Assembly (NCBI GenBank): GCA_018806985.1
Contig: JADANN010000432.1
Coordinates: forward strand, 496,001 to 560,000
Source: Angiostrongylus vasorum
Taxonomy: Eukaryota > Nematoda > Chromadorea > Rhabditida > Metastrongylidae
DNA: 64,000 nucleotides
Direction: 5' to 3'
Shown: one piece after another, positions 11,897 through 23,500 of the stretch
Numbering within the stretch: position 1 is the stretch's first letter
Layout of the letters: each line of letters begins with the position of its first letter
Program-made: the position numbers and the translations under genes
Notes under the pieces: model-generated
The model's input: only the letters and a program-made list of their open reading frames with translations
Database searches by the model: none
Told to the model about the DNA's origin: nothing

Positions 11897-12160
11897 ATGG
11901 GCGGGTGGAAGCTGGAAACTTTTCGCTTTGGTTTGATGGTTATATTTCCAGTTGCTGCATTTTGGTTTTTCAACCAACCGTCTTTATTCAAATTCTTTAT
12001 GAAAGGCTATAAGATTCCTGATAATCGTGAAGGTGATGCAGCTATTGCTCAATTCAAAGAACAACTTCTTGCCGAAAAACGGAAGAAAGAGTATGAGGCA
12101 TTTTTGCGAGAGCAAATGGCTTTTGAGGAAGCTCGTCGACAAAGAGAAAAGCTGTATTAG
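11897..12160 (+). CDS. PET100: PET100, cytochrome c oxidase assembly factor
   Basis: A single-exon ORF encodes 87 residues. It starts GGWKLETFRFGLMVIFPVAA, then FWFFNQPSLF, matching the start of PET100 proteins: KLE-x-FR, then a hydrophobic inner-membrane segment with FPVA and FW-x-x-NQ (residues about 10-30). A charged helix rich in K, E and R follows (about 50-87), as in the family, whose members are about 70-110 residues. PET100 is a mitochondrial inner-membrane chaperone needed to build respiratory complex IV. The ATG was chosen because a TTCCAG acceptor lies 5 nt upstream and nothing upstream in frame is conserved. No damage is seen. It may be co-transcribed with MAD1 downstream, 288 nt away. 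Confidence 0.88.
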   Translation: MGGWKLETFRFGLMVIFPVAAFWFFNQPSLFKFFMKGYKIPDNREGDAAIAQFKEQLLAEKRKKEYEAFLREQMAFEEARRQREKLY

Positions 12161-12448
12161 GGAATTATTATTTATAGAATCTCTGAAATAGTTCTCATAT
12201 GAGGTTACTGCATATTCGCACTTCTGATGTTCCGTGAAATCAGCTGTAATAAACTGGTCATCCGCTTCTGAATACCTTTCTAATATTCTTAAAATTTTTA
12301 TTTTATTGTGCTGTAAAGTCTTCTATTCTTCACAAGCGTCTTTCGAGGGGTTTGGTCTTACCACGTCGTTCCGTGCCGCTTTATCGTACATTTTCTATGG
12401 AATTCTTCATCATATCGTAAACAGTAGTGTTAAGCATTCTCAAGGTTA
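12161..12448 (+). promoter_or_regulatory. PET100-MAD1 spacer with poly(A) signal
   Basis: AATAAA lies at 12,248-12,253, about 90 nt after the PET100 stop. A weak AG acceptor (CTCAAG, ending at 12,444) lies 4 nt before the MAD1 ATG. The roughly 190 nt from poly(A) signal to acceptor is a little long for a nematode operon but compatible with one. Confidence 0.45.
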
Positions 12449-14479
12449 ATGATACGTCGAGCGGCAGAATATATGGATGATGACGATGACGGGCCATCGG
12501 AAGCTACAATTCAGCTGACAGCTAAGGTTTATATGCTTACATCTGTTGTATAGTCTTTCATGATTTGTATGCATTCTTTCTTTGATAAACTTACACGAGA
12601 TTGATACTCAGTCTTCATTCGGCTAATGTTTCGACGTCTTTGTCTTCATCAGAGCCGATTATGCAAGTCGATGGTCTACAGCTGGTCCGATGGTCGACTC
12701 CGATCATCGGCTCTGATGAAGACGAAGACGTCGAAACATTAGCCGAATAAAGACTGACTATTAACCTCATGTAAGCTTCTCAAAGAAAGAATACGTATTG
12801 ATTAGTTATACCGAGGTTAAAGAAGGATCGATTTTGAAATATTCATGGTTTATTTCATATAGTTGTCTGGATTTCAGATGGCTGCTAAGTTCCGAAAGGC
12901 TTTTCCGTTGCGTGAAGAATCCGCGTTTCGAAAACCAACACCGGTTGCGGCCCCATCTTTGTCGCAAATCTCGAAACGACTAAATTTTGACGATAGCTTT
13001 AGTTCGGCTTCAGTGATAAGTCCAAATGTAAAGCTTGTCGAACTCAAGGAGGAGGTGGATTCATTGAAAAGGCACTTAAACATCGCCCGTGGGGATATAC
13101 AGCGTTTAAAATTGTCAGAAGATGTGGGATGTCTCAGCTACGCATTTTGCCTTCAGAACTTTTTGTTTAGCTTTTTGTTTATTTTTAGTCTACTAACTTA
13201 TTAATTCAGGCTGAGAAAAAGAAATCGGAGCTCCTACAATTGGAAATTGTACAGTTGAAAAAAAGGACAAAGAAGTCATCAAACAAAGTTACACTACTGA
13301 GTTGGATGAGGTGAAACATGAAATGGAGGAAGTGAGTAGTAATGTGGACATATAAGGTATCTTCCTAGGAGGGCGTGTGGCGCAGTGATCGGAGGCACCC
13401 TGCAATATATTTGGGATCGATTTCTACACTCCATGCTCACCAATTCTCCCATCCCTCCGATGTCGTCAAATTGGGACCAGATTTACTTGGCCAGATATGC
13501 ATTCAATCGCTTCCAACGATGCTTGATGAAGTCGAATGCGTGGCGCATCCCACATGGATTGGTGAACGCCGAGAGCTTTATGATTCTTACTTCTTTATAA
13601 AATATTTTCTCTAACGCTTTTTTTTGTTTCACAGGCCTTACTTTCTCGGGATACATGGCGAGAGGCTGCTACATGTTTCTACCGCTATTTTCAATGTGCT
13701 AAGGCACGGTTGGCTTTTGTGGAGAAAGAACTACTTTTAAGAGGATTACTGAATGAAGATCTGAAACGTGCAGTGAGTGCATCAAATTTGAAGAGGGTGT
13801 GAGAAGCGAAAATGTGAGAGACGAAAAGAAAATAGAGAGTGTTACTCTAAATAAGTTTCATTAAAACATGCCCAGCGACTCCTAATTTTGTGCGATGGCT
13901 GATCGATGTGAGAATTTTTTCTTCACCGGATGCAGTATGCATTAAAAATTGGTCTGGAGAAAGGTATTTATAAATTACTTTCTATAGGAAGTTGCTTTCC
14001 ATCGACGTTGTCTATAATAATATCTGTTTTGGATGTTTTGGATAAGCTACCAGTTGGACACAGAAAACTTGCTTGATAAACGTTACAGTAGAATAAAATG
14101 TCAGGAAGGATATGCGTTGAAATGGATGCGTGTGGTTCATTCACATAGTCCTGCCTTCTGCACTCATCTGAGAGACGTCAAGGGTCCCCACATGATTAAT
14201 CATTTTCCAGTCAACTGCGCTAACACACTGAGAAGTTTTATTGTTGACTACAATTTACATCATTCTTTTATTTCTCCTTTATGGCTCGAGTATCTAAAAT
14301 GTTCTATGGTGAAACAGAAGTCTTTGTAGTTGGCGGTTCAAAAACGTCGTTGCATAGCACACAACGAAGTTCATAGATGTAATTTCAGTAATATTCAACT
14401 TAATGCTTAATAGAATGACTTTCTATAAACCACGGCAATAATAGTCAATATGTCCATGTACATATATACAGATATATAT

Positions 14480-14537
<58 letters not shown>

Positions 14538-17500
14538 ATAGATGTTCTTACGAACAGCTCTTTACCCATTGAACAGCGACAGCAACAACAATAAGAAGAT
14601 CTATACCAACCTCGCCTCAGTGAAATAAGGGCAGTTCGTAAGAACGTATATCTTAAACCCCAATAAATTTGAGTATTATTCAAACTAGTGTCTAATCCAA
14701 TATCTACAGGCTCTTCAGTTAACCTTTTTTTTAGTTAACTTCAGCTTGGACCTCAACAGAGTGCAGTATCAAAGACAGTGTTGAAGGTGTCATCGTTTAT
14801 TTACATTTATTTCTACTGTACACCTATCGAACGTGCTAGTATGTTTCTAGAGAATCTTCACGAACTTATGAAGGGTGCTATTTTCACATTGGAAGAGTTG
14901 GACAGCAGTCTCGAAGAAGGGACAGGTATATGTCACTATGACTCTCGGTGGTATTCTATTCTGAAAAATGTAGTCATTAGAAACTTTTTCCTAATTCCTC
15001 TATTTTGCTAGAGCAGAGCAAAGAATTGCTGGATACTAGTGCCGCAGGTGGTTCGGTGTTTCGTTATAATGAGGATAACGAAGTGAGTGTCAATGCTAGT
15101 GCATTCATAGTTGAAGGTAAGTAGGAGTCGCTATTAGAGAATCGTTGTAGATTTTTTTTCCAGACTGGTTAGGTCCGTTTCGTGGATTCTGGAAATTTGC
15201 CAAAAACGTAGCAACTTTGTTCTCTGATCGTTGCAAACCGTGGTGTTTTTAACTCAACTTTTTTTTTCAATCGGTGCATTCGCGTTGGTACTTAATTTTC
15301 GATGGTGAACCATGAAGAGCGCCTCTTCGTCCCCTCACAATGTGAGAGTCACTTATAACTAATACCGACCGAAATCTTCTCGAGTAGCGACAAATATCTG
15401 ATAGTTAGCAGCAATCTTTTTTTGTTAGCCCATCCGTACAATCGGAGCGTAAACCACGGTGATAAACCATATCATACTAACTACGTTTTTTTTAGACTAT
15501 AATACCTTTAAAATAACCAAAGGGATGCTGACATATGAACAAAATTCGGAACCTAGCCTGGACTTTGAACCCGCGATTAATTACTGTTTCTGATGGCTCA
15601 TGGTGCGTCATATGCCATCCACGACACCAACCGAGGCCTTTGCTTTGCCTACACTTCAGCTACTTTTACTCTCGTGGTGCTGTCAGCAGTCACATGTCAG
15701 CGGGAACGAAATGGGTAATACAGATCGGCATTTAAGCTAAAGCTGCGGTCAAAATCACAACAAATTAACTCCTTAACTTAGGGCCTTCGTTGATATGATG
15801 GGTAGCACGTGAGCCTCTGGTAAGAATAATCGCGGGATCGAACACTATCTGAGGCCCCGAGCTTTGCTCACATCTCAAGATTGTTGTGGTTGTATTTCAC
15901 ATCACACCCTGCCTTGAAAAAAAATAGGCACTAAATAAAAGTTAAAACATTGCTCAGACCATACCCAATGCAACATCTGCGTGGTGGGAAGTTGCTGTTA
16001 TAATAGGAAAGGTATCGCAGGAAAGTTTGCCTGCAAAAGATACAGTCGGAAACGAAATGAGTCATAACCTATGTCTGCAGAAATACCCTAGATAAGATCC
16101 ACCTATACTTTATTTTGTCCGCGATATGTTAAAGGAACTGTAATAGAAAAAAAAGGATTTGGCAAGACCATATCGTAGTACTTGTACACAGTGAAAGGGT
16201 AGAGTGATTTTCAATGTATTTTATGCTTCTATGCTCTTTATATTCTGAAAATTTCAGGCAATCAGTCAATTCTTTTTAATCAAAGCGAATCAATTTTAAA
16301 TACTACACTCGCCTACACTTCGATTGATTATGAAAAGGATGAGCGTATTCAACGCTTAGAATTAGAGAATAGTCGACTTCAAGACCGACAAAATGTGTTG
16401 CTTGAACGATCTCAGAAATACTTACTGATGGAGGAACAAATGCGTAGTACTGAGCACAGATTCCACTTATTAGAGAAGAACATGGAGGAGATTTTAGTAA
16501 GCTAACCTTTGAACGATTTTTTGGTTTTAATACTGTTTCATATGGGGCAGATAACACAGTGGTAGTAATGCCGATTACGAGCGCGGTGCTGGTTCGATCC
16601 CACTCCGGGTCCATCAATCCTGTCATCTCTTCGGAGTCAGGAGATTGGTACCGGACTTGTTTGGAAAGAAAATACTTTCTGATCCAGTTGGAGCGCTCCA
16701 GCCCGGCCATCTCGGGACTTCAGAGAGAATCGGCTCAACTAACATTCTGTGATATTGAAGATGAAAGGGAAATTCTCAGACAACAGCCGTAGCCTCACGT
16801 ACAAGTTGGGAGACCTTCGTGGATGATGGCTGCGAGGAAACGAATCGAGTGTGAGAACTACCGGGATCTGCACAGTAGATGTGGAAAGGGGGGGTCATAT
16901 AAAAGAAAAGAAATTTCCTTTTATGAACTAAAAAACTACTGTTTCATAACTTTGGGTTTTATTCAATAATAAATCGTAACAGTAATATCATTTACGCACC
17001 AAATGATTTGAAGTCGAGACTGTGTTTCAGAAGTGAAAGGGGAAGCCCGGTAAACCTCATATAGCTGTGTTTCCACTAGTGCTGACTTTGTTACGGATTG
17101 AATACTTATTTTAGGCGGAATTTAACTCGCTACGATCAGCATGTGCAAGAAAAATGTTCGACATCACCGATTGCTCATCTCAGGACCGTGCAGCTGAAGT
17201 AATAAAACGAATACAGTCTCTATCTGAAAGGTTGGACAGTTCTGTTTTATGATTTCTTTTACATTACGTGTACGTACATATATACATATATATATGTATA
17301 TATATATATATGCATGTATATACATGTACACGTATACACAGATATATGTATATGTATATATTCATATATCGGGCGAATGGAGCGCAACAGTAGAGGTGCT
17401 TTGTAAAACACATGTGGTCGTTAGTTCAAATTCTGCGCTCCGGGCTCAGCTTGTCTTCCGTCTCTCCGAGTTTGACAAATAAATACCATACATTTAAAAA

Positions 17501-20500
17501 AAGACAGGTAATGTATATATATTTGCATATATTGTTCCGAGAGTTTATTGCCTCGTCATTGCTATGGCTATTCTTGAGTGCCAAATTGGAATTTAATGCA
17601 TGGAATTCATCCTTGGAAGACACCAAAGCTGAGGAATTTTATAGTTGTTTGGTTTTATAAAACAACTTGGTGATGTAGTGATGTATCAATTCAGTGCTGC
17701 TATTCTTTCCTCCCAGACAACTGTGGTTGCTGACTTGTAGGGATGAAAAGCAAGGTGTGCCCAGGGCTCGGGATTGAACCAAAGACCACGTGTGTATTCA
17801 AAGGCACTTGTAATCACTGCGCTAGACTCACCCCATGTATGAATATATGACATATATGTATATATACATATATAGTTGGAGAATAATGGCTGTAGTTATT
17901 AACGATTTAGTGTGGAGATGTTAGAAAAGCAACGCGACAATGCTCAATTAGAAGCGGAAAAAGCGAACAAGAATGGCGAATCGTTGACGAATGAACGAGA
18001 TGTTTTATTGAAGAATATCGAGCATCTAACTAACGTTAACGAAAACCTCAAATGCTCCTTGAACGACGAGAAAGAAACCTGTGCTGCTTTGAAAAGGTAA
18101 GAAACTCGAAATCGAATTGAGCTGGGTATTAAGTTTGTTAATGAAAGAGGAAAAACGTTGCAGAACTATCGAGATAAAGAATACTGAACTGTTACGCATT
18201 CAGGATGAGGTAGCTACATTACGTGAACATGTTAGTTCATTGGAATCAAAGCTTTGCGAGGTATCTTTCACTTTTGAATTAGTATAGTTATGATTCCTCC
18301 CAATAGTTTACCATCTCATCGTGGCTGAGAGGTGTTCCTGGGTGTCGGACTGCGATGTACAGCGGCGGGATTCATTTCTTCAGCAGTGTCTTCCAAGCTG
18401 AGAAGGAGTCTGACGTTTCCATTAGGAAGCCCAGATAAGAGTAAACTGATACCAGGATCCACTACCATCCTGTTATCAAACTAGTCGCATAATAGCAAAT
18501 CTCACGCTAATCCACAAGAGCGGGGAGTGGCTAGACTGAGCTCGGGATTCCAAGGAACCACAATAGCTAAACCAGCAAAACTCCGAAAAAATGGAAATTG
18601 TGCCGATGTTCACATAACCAGTGAACACAGGCCGTCCATGTGTCTGTCGTTGTCTTTTTTCCAGCAATGGTGAGGTTGTTATTCATCACACGTTTACTTC
18701 CTGACGTATGTAACACATACAGCGCCTTCTTCAGAGCCTAGAAGGGTGTACTGATACGTAATTTACTAGGTCAAACGCTTCAACAGCACAAACAGAATGA
18801 TGAAAATCTGAACCATAACTACACGATCTGCAGCTCCTCGAAAAACGCTGGGAAAAACGTAAGGAACGAAACGTGTGCTGGATAACAACCTCGCGAGAAA
18901 AAAAGAGAACGACAGATTTATAACCCAGTGCCGAGGTTAAGAGAAAGTCGATCTTGGGAACTATCCAAGTGTAACTTTTTAATGACGCTGAGATACTTGC
19001 AAAACTCCGGACCGCAGGTGTCTACGGTGGGGAACGAACGCGCTATTGTTCTTTCCGGGGAGTAGCGCGCTCACCACCACACCATGCGGGTCCTTCGTTT
19101 CGCCCCTCTCTCAGCTAGTTCCATCGATCTTTTGCCATCAACAATCACCCGTCAGCGGGATTGATCTGGTGAGTCGAAATCGGCAACGAACCCAGTTAAG
19201 CTGGGGCTGAGAGATAGGCGAAACGAAAGACCCGTATGGTGTGGTGGTGAGCGCGCTACTCCCGGGAAAGAACAATAGCGCGTTCGTTCCCCACCGTAGA
19301 CACCTGCGGTCCGGAGTTTTGCAAATATCTCAGCATCATTAAAAAGTTATATTTCGCAATACATACCCTGCCGCTAAAAAAGAGTAGGCAGTAAATAATA
19401 AGTCAAAATTATCCAAGTGTAGTTATAAATTCATGCAGTTAGTTCGTTGTATTGAGGTGTTTGACCGTTTCGAAACGCCGTGAAGTTTTATTGTAGTTGT
19501 TTTCCAATGTTGCAATTGTTTTTGGTTGTTTGCAGAGCCAGTCAAAAATTACGGACGTAGAGCTGAAATTGCAAAATGCCACCGCTATGCTTACGGATGC
19601 CGGAAATGAAACTCAGATACTGCATCTGCGTAATAATCCTCTGCAGTGTGCTGTGAACAGTCTTGGAGAAGCTGAAAGAGAACGCCTTCATAAGAGAAAA
19701 GCTGTGCGTTAGTTTAAATTATTTCTTCGTTATTTTTTTACATCAAGAACACTAGGTTACAGGAGATTGCTATTTCAGCTACGACGTTTAAATTAGTTGT
19801 TGTTTTATCAAGTTATTTTCCATTGTTTTGTTGAATAAGACGTTACCAAATTTCGCTGCAACAAGGCGTTGCTGAGGAACGAAGTGCAAAGTGGAATCAG
19901 CGACCGCCCCATGGGGTCATTCAGACCTAGCAGTGCAACATTTTTGTCACTAAATTGAGCTCGAAGCAAACCAATACCAATAATAGTCGCCGTCGTGAGA
20001 GAAATCCAATCACAAGCCAGTAAGACTTCCTTCGATCCAAAGTGAAGCGCAACAGTCCTATGTGAAAAATGCTCTGAGGCATTAAAGTATTCGAATAAGA
20101 TCGTCATAGCAATATGATTCTTCTTGTATACAGTGGGGGGGGAAGGGTGGAAGCACCAGTGACCGATCTCGGACCATTACTCTACTGTAGATATATAGAT
20201 GACTGTTTTGTCCTTTGCTCAACACAAGAAGTGCTATGGACAAATGTTTCGAGTTGTTGAACGTACAGTCAGAGTATATTAAATTCACCCGAGAGAAAGC
20301 AAAGGAAAATTGGCTTCCATTTCTGAACGTGCAAATTAACCTATCAGAAAACGGCTGCGTTACGAAATGGTATCGAAAGCCAAGTAGTAAAATTGTCTTG
20401 GTTCATTACCTCTCCTCTGACCCCTCTCACACGAAGAGGGCGCTTGTGAGAAACATGTTTCAAACAGCTACCAGCGTGTGCACAGGAAGGGGAGCAGAGA

Positions 20501-23500
20501 GAGGAGTCCCAGAACTTGGCGCGGCAAATAGCCATTTTTAATGGCTTGGATACGAAACTGTACCTCGAGATAGGTGTAGAGGAAACCACAGGCCCCCCAG
20601 CGATAACTCTAGCGACAACAAGGTCCCGCTTATCCTACCCTTCATTTTAAATGAAGTAAGTGCAGCTATAAAACGCTGTTTAAGAAGGGCCGGTCTAGAG
20701 AATTCGGTAACGATAACTGAAATGCCACCGAGTAATCTAAGATGCCAACTAGTTTGTAACCGCCTATACGACCGTCTGTGTGCAATGCAAAATTGTATAA
20801 TTTCTCCCAATGGTAGAGACGGTGACTGCGTGAGTTCCGATACGGTCTATATGATCTCCCTGTAAAGCGTACGGAGACGAATACGTCGGCGAGACGGGTA
20901 GACCACTCTGCGTTCGTATAAAAGAACACCTAGTCGGCATACGTAAACCAAACACTCCACTAGGCACGCATAGGACCCAGAGACATAACGGGGAGGACTT
21001 TGAAGTACGGGTCACGATCCTCGCATGGGAATCGAGAACACAAGCGCGCAAAACTCTCGAGGCGTTCTGGATCAATTCCAAGAATCCGAAAATGAACTGC
21101 AGGGGGGAATGCCTCATTATCACGCGTAATATTGGGCAGCATATAAGGCTGTTATTCTGATGAGATGGGCACATTACGATTCCATGTGAACTCTGTGCGG
21201 TTAGTCTCCACGTGAAATATTTAGTGGAAGACTCATAGAAAGCGGTGAGTGTGCAAAGACTCTGTGTTCAATGCGACTGAAATTTTGGTTCAACATTTTC
21301 TGTCTTTGGTTATGGAGGCGTTTGACCGTGTAGATCGCAGTCAACGTGACCTTTCCAGGCTCTGAGGAAGGCGAAATCTGCCGAAACGTCAGCTTGTACG
21401 TAAATAAAGAAATAAAATAACACCTCATGTTTGCTAAACAGGAGCAGAAAGAATTATTCAATCAATGCCGAGGTTAATAGAAAGTCGGACGTGGGAGTTA
21501 TTCAAAAATAAGTTTGAAATCTCTTGCTATACAAAATCTAGCTCGTTCGGTCACTTCGCTATTCGAGATATTGCCTTCGACAGAAAAAATGCATGAAGTG
21601 TATTTTGTAGCCTCGAAAAAATTCAGGATCTTAAGCTTATAAAATAAGAAAAATTACAATTTTTGTGCATTCTTGGCGAAAATTTTTTAGATTCCAATTC
21701 TTTTTTTTGGTCAATAAATTTAGGAGTTATGCTTAGAGCGGCAAATTGCAACCATTTTCTGGCACGTGTGAGTCGTGTGTAACTCAATCCGGCAATGATG
21801 TGATAATATTACGGATCTTTGCTCATAGCAATTCCCAAGACCGACTTTCTGTTAACCTCGGCATTGATTGTTAATTCGATGTTTCTCTCTAATAAGCAGA
21901 CACGAGGTTGTTATTACAGATTTGTTAGGATACAATAGCTGACGTTTCGGCGGTTTCGCCTTCTTCAGAGCCGTTTATTTGTTGTAAGTATTTAAGTTAT
22001 TTGATGGATAGCAGATCCTAATCAATCTATAATAACAACCTCGTGTCTGCTTATTGAAGAAAAACATCGAATTTGCTGTCATAGTTATGTGCATTTGTGA
22101 TTATATAAGTATTTGCTTTAGGACACAAGCCTTAGTACTCGTGAGTCGTCTGAAGTGAAGCGAGTAAGAGAGGAACACATTAGTGCACTTGAGAATCAAC
22201 TGAAGAAGAGTGAACGTGAAAGAGAGCAAGCAATTCGCATTCAGGCAGACATTGCAAAAAAGTACAGGTGAGTATTAACTTGTCATGTTCACATAATATT
22301 CTAGTAATCACGAAGGTATCTTATACTATAGTGAAGATGTAGGCTAATGCTTTTTTCAATTTCTATTTCATCTTTTTCATAAATCAAAATGTTTTCCTTC
22401 CGAATTCCATCGGAATCGTCAACAAACTGCGTTAAACACTTTAAGGGTAATTTTCAAACCGACTATCATTTAACTCCGCTAGTAAAATAATCAACATATT
22501 TAAACTCTTGAGCTTACTCGAGGTAGATAAATCTGTTTATTTCGGCTAAAACTTCGACGTCTTTGTCTTCATCAGAGCCGGTGATCCGAGTCGATGGTCC
22601 ACAGTTGTTCTTGTTCTCGAGGTGACGTCTTCGTTGTGCATCGAGACGGATCTTCTTCAAGATTTTTGGGAATTTTCATAATCCCAAACTATTAATGCGT
22701 TTTCAGCGGTGATAACCGTGGATCGTTCTACTTCTTTCCGTGCATAGTTTATGATGGTGCATCACCAAGTAACGCTTGTTCAACTACATTAAAGTAGAGT
22801 ACTCTGCGTTGAATTAAAATGTAACAACCGTGGTGTTAGGTAACTCGCAGTGTTCTCTCCAACTTCATTTAAAGCACGGATTTCATCACATTCTGTCGAA
22901 TATTTTTTCCAACTACTATCTAACGTCGACAGCTTGCGTTGTTTTGACAGGCAGTGTTTATACATTAGTCCATATGTCCCTGCCTATGCTCACTTAGGTA
23001 CTTGGATACTTGGATGACCCGTCTTCAATAGTTATGCGAGCGCCAGCGTAACCTCCATTTTTTTGAGTTTTGCTAGCTTAATTATTGTGGATCCCTAGAA
23101 TCTCGAGGTCAGGCTAGTCAAAGTTTGGCAGTCATCGCCTTTGTGGATCAGAGTGAGATTCGCCACCATGCGACTAGTTTCATAGCATGACGGTGGTGGA
23201 TCTTGGTGTTGGTTTACTCTTAGATGGGCTTCCTGATGGGAACATCTGACTCTTTGGACTCTTTCTCAGCTTGGGAGACCCTGCTGTACATCGCAGCCCG
23301 ACACCCAGAAACACCTTTCAGCTACAATGAGGTGGTAAACCACTGGGAGGTCTGCTTATTCTACCAGTTTTAAATTGTTAAAACTGGAAAAATATTTATA
23401 ATTCTTTTTTTCAGGGAAATAAGTACGACGTTAACAGGATACCAAATCAAGCTGAAAGATGTTGAAGAAGGAATATGTTATGTGAATTCTGTCTATGACG

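Larger units (their letters stand above)
12571..12794. mobile_element. Palindromic element with two hammerhead motifs
   Basis: Arms of about 90 nt (12,571-12,660 and 12,704-12,794) are near-perfect inverted repeats around a short spacer. Each arm contains one hammerhead motif, read on opposite strands. The outer ends share ATTCTTTCTTTGA. It sits in MAD1 intron 1. Confidence 0.75.

Noticed and set aside
14778..15011. Single long exon in MAD1 reading VLKVSSFIYIYFYCTP
   Set aside because: A 64-nt intron (14,787-14,850) with TTTCTAG acceptor and matching phase 1 on both sides gives a continuous coiled coil; the read-through segment is hydrophobic and atypical.
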